From NCBI GenBank assembly GCA_965207565.1, contig CBDBMQ010000024.1:62001-126000 (forward strand): DNA of 64,000 nucleotides, in the 5' to 3' direction. Below the pieces are notes generated by a model. The model was given only the letters and a program-made list of their open reading frames with translations. It searched no databases and had not been told where the DNA came from. Source of the DNA: Bin80 sp965207565. GTDB taxonomy: Bacteria > Bacteroidota > Rhodothermia > Rhodothermales > Bin80. Positions within the stretch are counted from its first letter, which is position 1. Each line of letters begins with the position of its first letter. A program made the position numbers and the translations under genes. This document shows positions 44,367 to 54,100 of this stretch, piece by piece.

Positions 44367-45647
44367 ATGATACGGACTGTTTCTAATTCGATTCGTTTTG
44401 CAGGAACCGCGAAGCTTCCCGCAGATAAATCTATCGCCCATCGGGCTGCACTCTTTGCATCCATCGCGGATGGAGCTTCGACATTGCACAATTTCCCTGC
44501 AAGTGCTGATCCGCAAAGCACTCTTTCCTGTCTTCGGCAGTTAGGGGTTCCAATTGAGACATCTCAGACCAACACCGTATTGATCAAAGGGGTCGGACGG
44601 GATGGATTTTGTGAGCCCAATGCTCCCATTGATTGTGGCAACTCCGGGACAACCATGCGCTTGCTCTCCGGAATGCTTGCTGGACAACCCTTTAACAGTG
44701 AGTTGATCGGAGACTCCTCACTCAGCGCCCGTCCTATGAGACGGATTGCCGACCCTCTGCAAATGATGGGAGCCCATATCTCGCTCACCGATGGACATGC
44801 CCCGATCAAAATACGACGCTGCGATGGCTTGAAAGGAATTGATTACCGGCTTCCCGTCGCCTCAGCACAGGTAAAATCCTGTGTCCTTCTTGCAGGACTA
44901 TGGGCCAATGGGCGCACAACTGTGCTGGAGAACATTCCCTCGCGTGACCACACGGAGCGAATGCTCGGTCTTCCCGTATCCCGCTCCATACAAGTTTGCT
45001 CCATCAATTCGGATGTGTCCCACCCTATTCCCAGTGGTACGATCACCTTGCCAGGTGATTTTTCTGCCGCTGCATTTATACTGGTCGCCACACTGATTGC
45101 CGGGACTGGGCCGGTTCATTTGCCGAATGTTGGACTCAATCCAAGTCGAACAGGGTTGCTGGCCGTGCTGAAACAAATGGGGGCAAATATTCAAATCACC
45201 AAACACAAAACCTCCGAGGTGGAACCCATAGGCCATCTGACCGTGCAGCGAACTCCGCTGCACGGGATTGTGATCAGAGGCCGGCAAATCCCAAATATCA
45301 TTGACGAAATCCCAATCATCGCCGTAGCCGGAGCATTCGCAAAAGGAACCACCATTCTACGCGATGCGACAGAGCTGCGCTACAAAGAATGTGACCGGAT
45401 TCATGCCACCGTAACAAATCTCCGCAAATTAGGAGCAGAGATTGAGGAGTTTCAGGATGGATTTGCGATTACCGGGATGGTGCCCTTGCGGGGGGCTACG
45501 GTTTCCAGCTATGATGACCACCGGATCGCGATGGCAATGGGAGTAGCCGGCTTGGGAGCATATGGAACAACAACCATCCAAAATGCGGATGCCGCCTCCG
45601 TATCTTTTCCAGAATTCTGGGATACGATCGCCAAACTGCAAGAATGA
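44367..45647 (+). CDS. aroA: EPSP synthase (3-phosphoshikimate 1-carboxyvinyltransferase)
   Basis: A 426-residue enzyme of the shikimate pathway that transfers enolpyruvyl from PEP to shikimate-3-phosphate. Motifs: KLPADKSIAHRAALFASIA, the PEP-site DCGNSGTTMRLLSG, DSSLSARPMRRI, LPGDFSAAAFILVATLIAG, and RYKECDRI. Complete length. It sits alone between accessory fragments, so it is probably a core gene with islands on each side. Confidence 0.95.
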   Translation: MIRTVSNSIRFAGTAKLPADKSIAHRAALFASIADGASTLHNFPASADPQSTLSCLRQLGVPIETSQTNTVLIKGVGRDGFCEPNAPIDCGNSGTTMRLLSGMLAGQPFNSELIGDSSLSARPMRRIADPLQMMGAHISLTDGHAPIKIRRCDGLKGIDYRLPVASAQVKSCVLLAGLWANGRTTVLENIPSRDHTERMLGLPVSRSIQVCSINSDVSHPIPSGTITLPGDFSAAAFILVATLIAGTGPVHLPNVGLNPSRTGLLAVLKQMGANIQITKHKTSEVEPIGHLTVQRTPLHGIVIRGRQIPNIIDEIPIIAVAGAFAKGTTILRDATELRYKECDRIHATVTNLRKLGAEIEEFQDGFAITGMVPLRGATVSSYDDHRIAMAMGVAGLGAYGTTTIQNADAASVSFPEFWDTIAKLQE

Positions 45648-45734
45648 CGGAACTGCTGCCTAGTAGACATCACCGGCAGATACAAGATCGCAGGATTAAT
45701 AGGGGAACTATAAAACGATCAGAGGTTGTATATT

Positions 45735-46121
45735 ATGGCAAGTCCGGGACGTTCACACAGAAAAGGTGTCACACTTTTGCAACTCGCAGAAAGGTTTCCT
45801 GATGAGGAATCCGCTCAAAGGTGGTTCGAGAAAGTGCATTGGCCGGACGGGAATTTATCCTGCCTACGGTGCGGGAGCGAAAATGTCTGCCGGTGCAAAC
45901 ACAAGGCCATGCCCTTCCGTTGCCGGGATTGCAAAAAGTACTACAGCGCCAAAACAGGGACTGCAATGGAATCTTCCAATCTGCCTTTGAGGAAATGGCT
46001 CCGGGCGATCTACTTGGAATACGCAATTCGCAATTATCACGGACTTGCTGTAGACTACTACAGAAAAATAGGGATTGTAGAATACGTTCATTCAAAACTA
46101 GGCTTGAGGACAGTTAGATGA
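45735..46121 (+). CDS. IS1595-type transposase head: zinc ribbon, truncated
   Basis: 128 residues. Residues about 15-95 match the IS1595 zinc-ribbon domain: FPDEESAQRWFEKVHWPDG, CLRCGS, FRCRDCKKYYSAKTGTAME and LPLRKW. Normally a helix-turn-helix and the DDE core follow; here the sequence turns into RNYHGLAVDYYRKIGIVEY and ends. It is a truncated transposase, probably inactive for movement. It overlaps the next small gene by ATGA. An upstream TTG (45726) adds three residues. Confidence 0.75.
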   Translation: MASPGRSHRKGVTLLQLAERFPDEESAQRWFEKVHWPDGNLSCLRCGSENVCRCKHKAMPFRCRDCKKYYSAKTGTAMESSNLPLRKWLRAIYLEYAIRNYHGLAVDYYRKIGIVEYVHSKLGLRTVR

Positions 46122-46318
46122 CATCAAAACGAACCCTGTCTCAGGATGATAGCCCACGTCTGAGAGAGTTTGAAAAACATAAAAAAAAGGCTAAAGATGT
46201 TATCGGGAATCTTGATTACATTGACCAAATACCAGATCCCCCTAGTCGTGGCAAAATAATTTTTCCCTATGGGGATAATGGAAAACCGATGCCGTGGGGT
46301 AGTGGTGTTTGGAAATAG
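46118..46318 (+). CDS. Small hypothetical protein coupled to the IS1595 head
   Basis: 66 residues, charged: RLREFEKHKKKAKDVIGNL, then a proline- and glycine-rich end (PSRGKIIFPYGDNGKPMPWG). Not recognised. The ATGA overlap with the transposase head argues it is translated, though the overlap could be chance. Confidence 0.4.
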   Translation: MTSKRTLSQDDSPRLREFEKHKKKAKDVIGNLDYIDQIPDPPSRGKIIFPYGDNGKPMPWGSGVWK

Positions 46319-46526
46319 CCATACATGAAAGCCCCGCAGGTATATAGACGAGCCAACAGTGCCGAATATTTGCACGTCAAACATGTACATGCGTTTCGTT
46401 ACTTTTGTGCAATCACGTAATTACCAAACCTTTGCCCAGTCTCGTCAAAATTCTCATAAAGTATTTTTTTTCAATTCCCGCTACTTTGAATATCCCATTA
46501 GCTGTATGGCGTGATTTGATTTTTGA

Positions 46527-46682
46527 TGGATAGGACTTTATTACGGTTGGTGGACTTGGGCAAGTCGGCAACGACAAGCATTGCTACTTACTCAAATTCT
46601 GAACCGTCTTGATGAGATGAAGGAAAGAGAAATGCCACCAGAGGATCATGTTCCGAATATGCAAAAAAATAGGTTGTCTTAG
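46527..46682 (+). pseudogene. Small coding remnant, membrane-helix and coil
   Basis: Fifty-one codons after a TGA read GLYYGWWTWASRQRQALLLT and LNRLDEMKEREMPPEDHVPN then a stop. No start codon. It resembles the end of a small one-helix membrane protein with a coiled tail. Family unknown. Bases 46319-46526 show nothing. Confidence 0.3.
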
Positions 46683-46691
46683 TACAATTAA

Positions 46692-46967
46692 GTACACAGA
46701 TCTCATGGCTGTTTCCAAACAACCCGTTCCCACCCATTCAAAGAAACATCCCGTGCAGATGAGTTACTGGATGAACCCTGCGCGAATCCCCGCTACGGAG
46801 GATTAACGCTCCGTGAAGCAGTACGGAAAGTAGTATTGAGAAAGAGTGAATCAATGGCCGACTACCACGCACGGGAAGCTGAAAAATGGTCAGAGGTATT
46901 TCAACTATTCACTATAATTCCCATTAATAGAATTCGCTACCTGGGACCCATAGATGACGTGACATGA
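46692..46967 (+). pseudogene. Coding remnant of unknown family
   Basis: This frame reads HPFKETSRADELLDEPCANP, RYGGLTLREAVRKVVLRKSE and ADYHAREAEKWSEVFQL without an ATG, while another frame gives an ATG-initiated start (46705) that stops at 46806. A frameshift near 46755 would join them. Its 3' end overlaps the end of the alkyltransferase-like gene on the other strand. Confidence 0.28.
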
Positions 46968-47250
46968 TCACACAGCCTTCCTCGTCAAAGGTGATCCCTT
47001 CCATGCGAAGCAACTGCTCCATCACATCGGGATCCCCAAAATTTTTTGCTCCCGTCAATGCGCCATTGCGATTCACCACTCGGTGACACGGCAAATGAGA
47101 CCCTTTGGCAGCTTTGAGCGCCCAACCAACAGTCCGGGCAGCACTTCTACTTCCAAGGTGTTCGGCAATATGCCCGTACGTAGTCACTTTTGAGCGTGGG
47201 ATCTGGGCAACGGTATCCCAAACATTCTCAAAAAATTTACCCTTGTTCAT
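46924..47250 (-). CDS. MGMT-family alkyltransferase-like protein
   Basis: A 108-residue protein containing only the DNA-binding domain of O6-methylguanine-DNA methyltransferase: FENVWDTVAQIPRSKVTTYG, SRSAARTVGWALK and LPCHRVVNRNGALTG. The PCHR cysteine is kept, unlike classic alkyltransferase-like proteins, which have Trp there. It may repair alkylated bases or mark them for nucleotide excision repair. It overlaps the GWxTD gene by 14 bases and is the last gene of the four-gene minus-strand operon. Confidence 0.85.
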   Translation of the reverse strand: MNKGKFFENVWDTVAQIPRSKVTTYGHIAEHLGSRSAARTVGWALKAAKGSHLPCHRVVNRNGALTGAKNFGDPDVMEQLLRMEGITFDEEGCVIMSRHLWVPGSEFY

Positions 47251-49015
47251 TGAACATCGTTAATGTGAGGCTCCTGGATACCTCACGACCCGATACCTGA
47301 TCCTGAACGCTGACCGTGACGATAATTTCTCCCGCCCTCTGACCCAAATCCAGATAAACTTCGTCCGCTTCTACCCTGCTTTGCCCCTCAAACTCTACAC
47401 TGGTAGAGGAGATGCGTCGGCCTTCTGATGAAACCCGATAGGTGACCTTATAGGAGGTTTGGTCTCCCGGTCCGTAGGTGAGATGGTAGATTTCGAACCC
47501 TAAACCAAACCGCATCTCCTCGTAGATCCACTGATGAGGCCAAGGGGCCAGTCGATCGGTGTCTATGTTGTAGACGAGGGGTTTTAAATCGCTCATCTCC
47601 AGAGTCACTCCACTGGCATCCAATGCATGCAGCGAATCAATCCGCCTGGATGCTACCCGTAATCGCTCCCCGATGCCCTCGGAAGTGATCTCATATTGAT
47701 CCCACTGGAGCGCTAAATGATAGACTCCAGTACTTTCATTTACCTCGATGATCTGAACTGGAATGGTAACTGCCTCCGCAGCAGATGGCATCTCAACACG
47801 GATGGCATCCGTGTTGGTTTCCAACGGTGTGTACGCCGCATTCTCATGAGCCGCGAAGGTTTTGATGACGTACTCCTCTTGTGCCGGATACCCAGGGACT
47901 GTAAAGCTGGTAGACTCGGGATGCCAGTAGATCTCCGTTGTCGTCGTCCCGTCGGGCTTTAGAAATCTTGCATGCCGTACCCCCAACGCAAAGGTTGGCA
48001 AAACATTCAGAACCTCTGATGTACTTGAGGGAAGTAGGATCTCCCGCTGATAAGCAGCCTGTTGGTCTTGTGTTCGTGCATTCATGATAATATTCTGCGC
48101 AAAAATATTTGCCGGCTGCGATAATTCATCTCCAATTTCTTCAGGTTCGGGTCTCTCACCTTGCACCAGAGCCGCTCCTGCAATGATCTTTGCGTTCTCC
48201 AAGGGATCCCGGTTTCGCAATCGCCCCGTTTCCTCATGTGCAGATAACCATAAGTCAACATCATTGAATCTTGATCCAAAATGATGATGTTCCAAGGCCA
48301 GTTGCCGGTATACGGACCGCATAACAGCCAGTAACATTTGGGATTTCACCTGTCCACGACCACTATATCCCAAGCCTGACCGAAGCGCAGAAGGCAGTAA
48401 ATCCGACGTATCGCCGACCCGATAGAAGCCCTCATTCTCTATAAACAGGAAGTATGCATCCCGATCAAGATCCAGATACCTCCAGAATTCGTTGTCTGGA
48501 AAATCCCCTGGACTCACAGCAACACCGGGTTGATAGATCGCGTCAATGAGTAGCGGATCATCAAAAGTAACCCGGCTAATCCGTTCAGGCTCCCCATAGC
48601 GAACATAGATTTCGCCGCGCTCATCGTATCCCTTCTGGCATGATGGACACCCGTAATTTTCGAGTGCATACTGCACCCGCCGGACATGCTCTACCATACG
48701 CTCGTTGACTTTAGAGGCAGGGAGCGGGTCCTGGCTTCTCCACCAGCCCAGAATAGCACTGCGTACACTCGGGGTGGTCTTGAACGTATCTGATACCAAA
48801 ACCGTTGGTAGAATTGATTCGGGTAGAAGTGGCATCAGCCTTCGCAATTCAAGCTCCAGTACCGGGTCACTTACCGGATCTGTATCCTCAAATAACGACT
48901 CATACTCGGCTACGGATTGGGCAATGTCCCCCAGATCCAGTGGCTGAGCCCAAGCCCTCTGCCCCGCCAAGAAACAGAGTACAGAAAAAAGCAGCATGTA
49001 CGTCCTGCCAATCAT
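47237..49015 (-). CDS. GWxTD domain-containing secreted protein
   Basis: A 592-residue protein with a signal peptide (LLFSVLCFLAGQRAWAQ). Residues about 87-165 follow the GWxTD domain: ILGWWRSQDPLPASKVNERM, HVRRVQYAL and DERGEIYVRYGEPERI. The rest is beta-rich. GWxTD proteins are characteristic of Bacteroidota-like and Gemmatimonadota genomes and have no known function. CPSCQ may form a disulfide or metal site. It sits 9 bases after the FG-GAP gene and overlaps the MGMT-like gene. Confidence 0.85.
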   Translation of the reverse strand: MIGRTYMLLFSVLCFLAGQRAWAQPLDLGDIAQSVAEYESLFEDTDPVSDPVLELELRRLMPLLPESILPTVLVSDTFKTTPSVRSAILGWWRSQDPLPASKVNERMVEHVRRVQYALENYGCPSCQKGYDERGEIYVRYGEPERISRVTFDDPLLIDAIYQPGVAVSPGDFPDNEFWRYLDLDRDAYFLFIENEGFYRVGDTSDLLPSALRSGLGYSGRGQVKSQMLLAVMRSVYRQLALEHHHFGSRFNDVDLWLSAHEETGRLRNRDPLENAKIIAGAALVQGERPEPEEIGDELSQPANIFAQNIIMNARTQDQQAAYQREILLPSSTSEVLNVLPTFALGVRHARFLKPDGTTTTEIYWHPESTSFTVPGYPAQEEYVIKTFAAHENAAYTPLETNTDAIRVEMPSAAEAVTIPVQIIEVNESTGVYHLALQWDQYEITSEGIGERLRVASRRIDSLHALDASGVTLEMSDLKPLVYNIDTDRLAPWPHQWIYEEMRFGLGFEIYHLTYGPGDQTSYKVTYRVSSEGRRISSTSVEFEGQSRVEADEVYLDLGQRAGEIIVTVSVQDQVSGREVSRSLTLTMFNEQG

Positions 49016-49024
49016 GGTACAGCG

Positions 49025-51151
49025 TTACGGATCGGTTCCTCCTAACCGCACGGGCTTCAACGAGACTACTTCAAATTCGGATAATCCTTCACGGATTTGG
49101 ACAAGTTGTCTCATTGGTACATTTCTCAATATATCAACACTTCCAGAAGCTGGCCACTCGACTTTAATCTGATTGATGGATGTAGCCTTCCCGAGACCAA
49201 TTTCCACACGCAAGGGAGAAGATCCAAAGCTTGCACCCGTGCCGACCACTCGGTGTAATGTGTCTGCATCGGTCACAACTGAAATACGGGCCCCCATCCC
49301 ACTACGATTCGAAGTGGTCCCTTCAAGGGATAGAATCACCCATTCATTGCCATGCCCAGGGTTTTCAAAAAGCGTATTCCTTGCCAGATCCCCCTCAAAT
49401 ACTCCGCCCATGACCTGATATATATCTTGATCCCCATCATGATCTATATCTCCAAATGTTACCCCGTGTCCTTTCTGTAAATGCCCAAACCCGCCATGGG
49501 TTGTCACTTCCTCAAACCGGATCCCCTTAATATTCCGAAACATCCGGTTGGGCATCAATGCACGAAGGTTTGGATCTCCGGTTCCCACATAGAAATCGAG
49601 CCACCCATCGCCATCGAGATCTCCATAATTGCATCCCATCGTGTACATGACCTTGTTCAGTCCGGTTTGTTCGGTCACATCTTCAAAGGTACTATCCTGC
49701 ATGTTCCGATATAGCCGAGGCTTTTCGTCATTACCGGGAATTCCCAGGAATTCGGCTGCCATGTCACCAGCGGCGGCGCGCCATCCGGAAACAAATAGAT
49801 CTAGCCAGCCATCCTGGTCAAAATCCCAAAACCATGCCGAAGAACTATCTATGGGCTCATGCACACCCGCAATATCGCTCACATCAATGAAGGTTTTGCC
49901 TTCCTGATTCTGGAAGAGCAGATTCGGTTCCCAGTATTGGCTAATAAACAGATCCGGCCAACCATCATTATTGTAGTCTCCCCAGACCACTGCCTTCATA
50001 TACCCCATTCGTGCGAGTCCATAATCCCTACCAGCCTCTACGAATGTTCCGTCACCTTGATTCACAAACAACTCACTGTGATGGCGCCCGGCTTGGGGGT
50101 TCGACTCATTTCCTACAAAAAGATCCAGATCTCCATCCCGATCAAAATCACTCCACGCAGCTGTCTGTGTTGGGTGACGGGAATAGATTCCTGCCTCTCT
50201 GGTCACATCTTCAAACCTTCCCTGTCCGTTATTACGCAGGAGCGAATTCGGATGTCCTTCACCGAGCCAGGCTCCACGCAAAACCAATACGTCCTGATCT
50301 CCATCATGATCATAGTCCGCATGCACCAGGTTGAGTCCCCCGGTTAGACCAGTTAATTCTGCGTCTTCTGTACGCTCTTCAAATCCACCGTTTCTGTTAT
50401 TTTCGAAGTATCGAAGTGGATCTCGTAATCCCCAGGAAGAAACCAGAAGATCCAACCAACCATCCCCGGACAGGTCTTCCAGGACCACCCCTGCCGACAA
50501 CGCCATCACGTCCACTCCCAAGTGCGGAGCCACATCCGTAAATCTGCGAATGGTGGTCGTAGGTTGCCATGATTCCATTGGGATGCGCCACTTGGGATCA
50601 ACCCCATCCGGGTAACTGCCCAGGGTCATATGAGCAAGATTCAGCAGCCATAATGCATTCAGATCGGTGGAGTTCTGGCCAAGAATTTGTTCATACCAGT
50701 GGATGGCCATTTCGGACCCTCGCCGCTGGGTATGAACACCTGCGGGATCAATCGGAAACAGACATCTGGCAGCCGTATGGTTGATGAGACAGCTGAGTGC
50801 AAGATGATCCATGACCGCCAACTGCCATGACGGATCAACCGCATTCGGAGATGCTTGCATGGACTCCAAGATCCCTTCAAAAATCATCACTGCCTCTTCG
50901 CTCTCCCCTGCACGCAGGAGTTCGGTCCCCAGTAATGCTTCATACTGGATCCGTTCAGAAAGGGCCGTAGGCGGTGTCACCTTTTTGAGTTCTGCTGCGC
51001 GTGCCCGGTTTGCATGCGCATTGCGGCGCGGATACCGATCCGTTTCATCTGCAATGACGGCCAGCTCTTCTGCCATTTGCACGGTGCTCTCAGGTACAGA
51101 AGATGTACATGACACAAGTATTAATATGCAAAGCAGTAACCATCGAAACAT
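49025..51151 (-). CDS. FG-GAP/VCBS repeat lipoprotein with ASPIC/UnbV domain
   Basis: A 708-residue lipoprotein (MFRWLLLCILILVSC) counted from the ATG at 51151; an in-frame start 30 bases upstream would spoil the signal. Residues about 60-190 are helical and TPR-like, then repeats with D-x-D-x-D-G calcium loops (DYDHDGDQDV, DFDRDGDLDL, DLDGDGWLDF) form a beta-propeller, and the last 90 residues match ASPIC/UnbV (SNRSGMGARISV...GASFGSSPLRVEIGLG). Probably a surface calcium-binding protein. It begins 4 bases after the stop of its larger paralogue. Confidence 0.87.
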   Translation of the reverse strand: MFRWLLLCILILVSCTSSVPESTVQMAEELAVIADETDRYPRRNAHANRARAAELKKVTPPTALSERIQYEALLGTELLRAGESEEAVMIFEGILESMQASPNAVDPSWQLAVMDHLALSCLINHTAARCLFPIDPAGVHTQRRGSEMAIHWYEQILGQNSTDLNALWLLNLAHMTLGSYPDGVDPKWRIPMESWQPTTTIRRFTDVAPHLGVDVMALSAGVVLEDLSGDGWLDLLVSSWGLRDPLRYFENNRNGGFEERTEDAELTGLTGGLNLVHADYDHDGDQDVLVLRGAWLGEGHPNSLLRNNGQGRFEDVTREAGIYSRHPTQTAAWSDFDRDGDLDLFVGNESNPQAGRHHSELFVNQGDGTFVEAGRDYGLARMGYMKAVVWGDYNNDGWPDLFISQYWEPNLLFQNQEGKTFIDVSDIAGVHEPIDSSSAWFWDFDQDGWLDLFVSGWRAAAGDMAAEFLGIPGNDEKPRLYRNMQDSTFEDVTEQTGLNKVMYTMGCNYGDLDGDGWLDFYVGTGDPNLRALMPNRMFRNIKGIRFEEVTTHGGFGHLQKGHGVTFGDIDHDGDQDIYQVMGGVFEGDLARNTLFENPGHGNEWVILSLEGTTSNRSGMGARISVVTDADTLHRVVGTGASFGSSPLRVEIGLGKATSINQIKVEWPASGSVDILRNVPMRQLVQIREGLSEFEVVSLKPVRLGGTDP

Positions 51152-51155
51152 CTGA

Positions 51156-54100
51156 TTATTTTTGGAGCGTAAGCACTCCATCTTTTCCTTCCAGGTTCAT
51201 TATGATTGGCTTCTGGTTCGGCCAAGTGACTTCAACGGCAGTTGCCGAACTGTCTCGTAGGCCTAAGATAGTTGATTGAGCATTTTGTGACCAGTAGCCG
51301 GTTCCCGCGGTCACAATGCGAGCGGGTCCGCGGGTCCCATCTGAATACACGACACGAAGAACAACTCCAACCGCGTCTGCGGGGCTGTCAAACTGAATAT
51401 AAATTTTTTCTTTTGCAGATGTCTTTTTGTACACCAGGGTCGGCCCATTATACTGGGCAAATGCAATCTCATGCTGCCTATCTCCATCAAAATCCCCAAC
51501 CGAGACCGCCCGACCTTCCCCATAGACTTCAAATCCAGACCTCCCTGCAGGCGTGAACGTTCCATCTCCATCTCCTAGAAGAAGGAGTCCCCTTCCGGCA
51601 TCCTGCCGGGGAGTAGACAAAGGGTATGCAAACCAGTTCTGGGACAGAACGATATCTTCATGGCCATCCTGATTCGCATCCAGTACAACGGGGCTGATCC
51701 CTGCACTATACTGCGCTTCTGGATGCAGCGGGTGATATTCGAAGTGATCTCCCCGATTGAGAAAGATGCCGGACGCATAGGTATTGGCTTCCACCCGCGC
51801 GGCACCCCGTATTGGAAGGAGTTCATCTGCGCTGATGGTACTAAACTCCCGATGCGAAGCAATCCGCATCTGTATGGGAGCCGCCATGACCTGAACTAGG
51901 TCGGCAAGTATCCGGGATGGTCTATAGGTTTCAGTCGCTGGATCAAGGAACGATTCCAGCATGTTCGTTCGACCATTCGAATTGAAATCTCCATAGCTTA
52001 GACGCACCTGTGTGCTACGACCATACCGTTGATTCCATCCAGCATTGGATGCAACGATATCCAATGCACCATCCCCATCAAAATCTCCGAGTGCCACCCC
52101 TCGCCACCAACCCTTGAACGAAGCGAACCCGAGTGATTCCGTGTGGTCTGTCAGACCATCCAATCCTCCTTTGAATACCCGAACCGCTCCCCACTCCGTA
52201 GCCAGAATCAGGTCGCTGAATCCATCTCCATCCAAATCTCCAAATACACTTCCGTTGACGAGTCCGAGACCGCGTAGCGGCTCACTGAACTGATTACTGA
52301 TCCTGAATGTACCCTCTTGATTCAAATAGACGCGACTACTTGCCGGAGCAGGATAGTGGCCTGGAATGAAATGGCCTCCTACAAAAAGATCAAGATCTCC
52401 GTCCGAGTCTATATCCGCTGCGGACAGAGGGCCTGGTACAGCCAGTCCAAATGGGAGTTTTTGGTGGTGCACTTTTTCAGCATCTGCGTTGATGTCATAG
52501 ATGTGTACCCAGGAGGAGTCCCGGAAGCGCTCATCGTTCGACTCCCCCACAATGATGCGTGTGAGTCCATTGTCCATTGGGTAAGCCAATAATCCGGCTG
52601 CATCACCGCGTAATGAATCCAAGATGGGCGTTCCATCAAGCCGGATCATATGGTCCCGACCTCCACCCTGAAGCAGTTCATCATGACCATCTTTATCGAT
52701 ATCCACAGCTGCGAGCGCTGGTCCCCGACGACTGAGACGCCAGGGCAAAAGTGGCTGCAGAGCAAAATCATCGAAGTCATGCTCAATCACCGGTCTGAAC
52801 TTCTGATGGAGTTGATACATGGGTTGATGTACTTGGAATTCGGGGGCTTTCGCGGTGCCAGACTCTTCGATGACGTAGAGTCGGTTTCCCTCGTCAACTT
52901 GAATTCTGGAGCGCTGGCCGAGCGGCCAGTTCACCTCAATCTGACAGGGTTGATCTTTCATTGCAAACACCGCCATGTACTGATTGGATGAGAGGTAGCT
53001 GCCACCTGCAGACATCTGTTTGGTTTGTTGGGGTAAATCAGCACACTCAACTCGTATGGTTGCTCCGATCCCTGCTGTATTGGGGGACTTCCCCTCCAGA
53101 ATGACCGCCAGGCGATCCGCCCCACCTGTATTGCGATAAACCCCAGGGGGCGCATTGAAACGATTGGTTACGATATCCAGGTCTCCGTCTGCGTCTAGAT
53201 CTCCCATTGCCATTCCATGAGCAACGTCCGCATCCTGCCCAAACCCCCATCCTCCGGGCATATCTTCGAAGGTGAGGTCTTTGCGATTACGGAACGCGAC
53301 ATTGTTGAGTGCAAGGGGAGGAAAATCCAGGACTAGCTTTCTGGCCTCTTTCCACGAGGGCATCGCAGCCATACTACGTTGCTCGATCATTTGTGCATCC
53401 AGATCCTGTACGTCGAATACATGTCCGGTGGTAATGAGAATATCCTCCCAGCCATCTAGATCTATATCTATAAAGCTGGTCGCCCAGGACCAGTCTGATG
53501 CCGCGATCTCTGCGAACCAGGCCAATTCGGCAAACGTGGCATCGCCGCGGCCAATCATGAGCGTATTCTGCATTTCCTGGGGCCGAAAAGATTCATCCCC
53601 CAGGAGCGGCTCAAGAGGGATCCGCGTGTTGCGCTGACGTAGTCGCAGAGCATAATCCCGGCTCAGCATATCCGTAGTAAAAAAATCAGTGATCCCATCT
53701 TTGTTCACATCTCCAAAATCCACCGACATGGTCGCGTTACTGGTCTTGCGGAGTGTGTGAGCGGGTGCACGTTGAAATCTCCCGTCCCCCAGTCCGATCC
53801 ACAACTCATCGGGGCTGTTAAAATCGTTGCAAACATATAAATCTGTGATACCATCCCCCGTCACGTCGTAAAATTTTGCCGTGAGTGCCCAGTCCCTCGG
53901 AATAGAAGTCAGTGGTAGTCCCTCCGCATCCAGGAAAGAGCCACCGGTCCATGATACTTCAGAAAATTGCCCTGAACCATCATTGAGGTAGAATCCATCC
54001 GGCTCTGCAAGCTCATCGCGAATGACTTTGCTACCAACCCTTGTAAACCTGTAATGCGTCTGGAACTCCTCCCTGGACTCCAATTCATACTCTTGGAGTA

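Noticed and set aside
48705..49167. Plus-strand frames opposite the GWxTD and FG-GAP genes
   Set aside because: Shadow frames of repeat-rich genes on the other strand.
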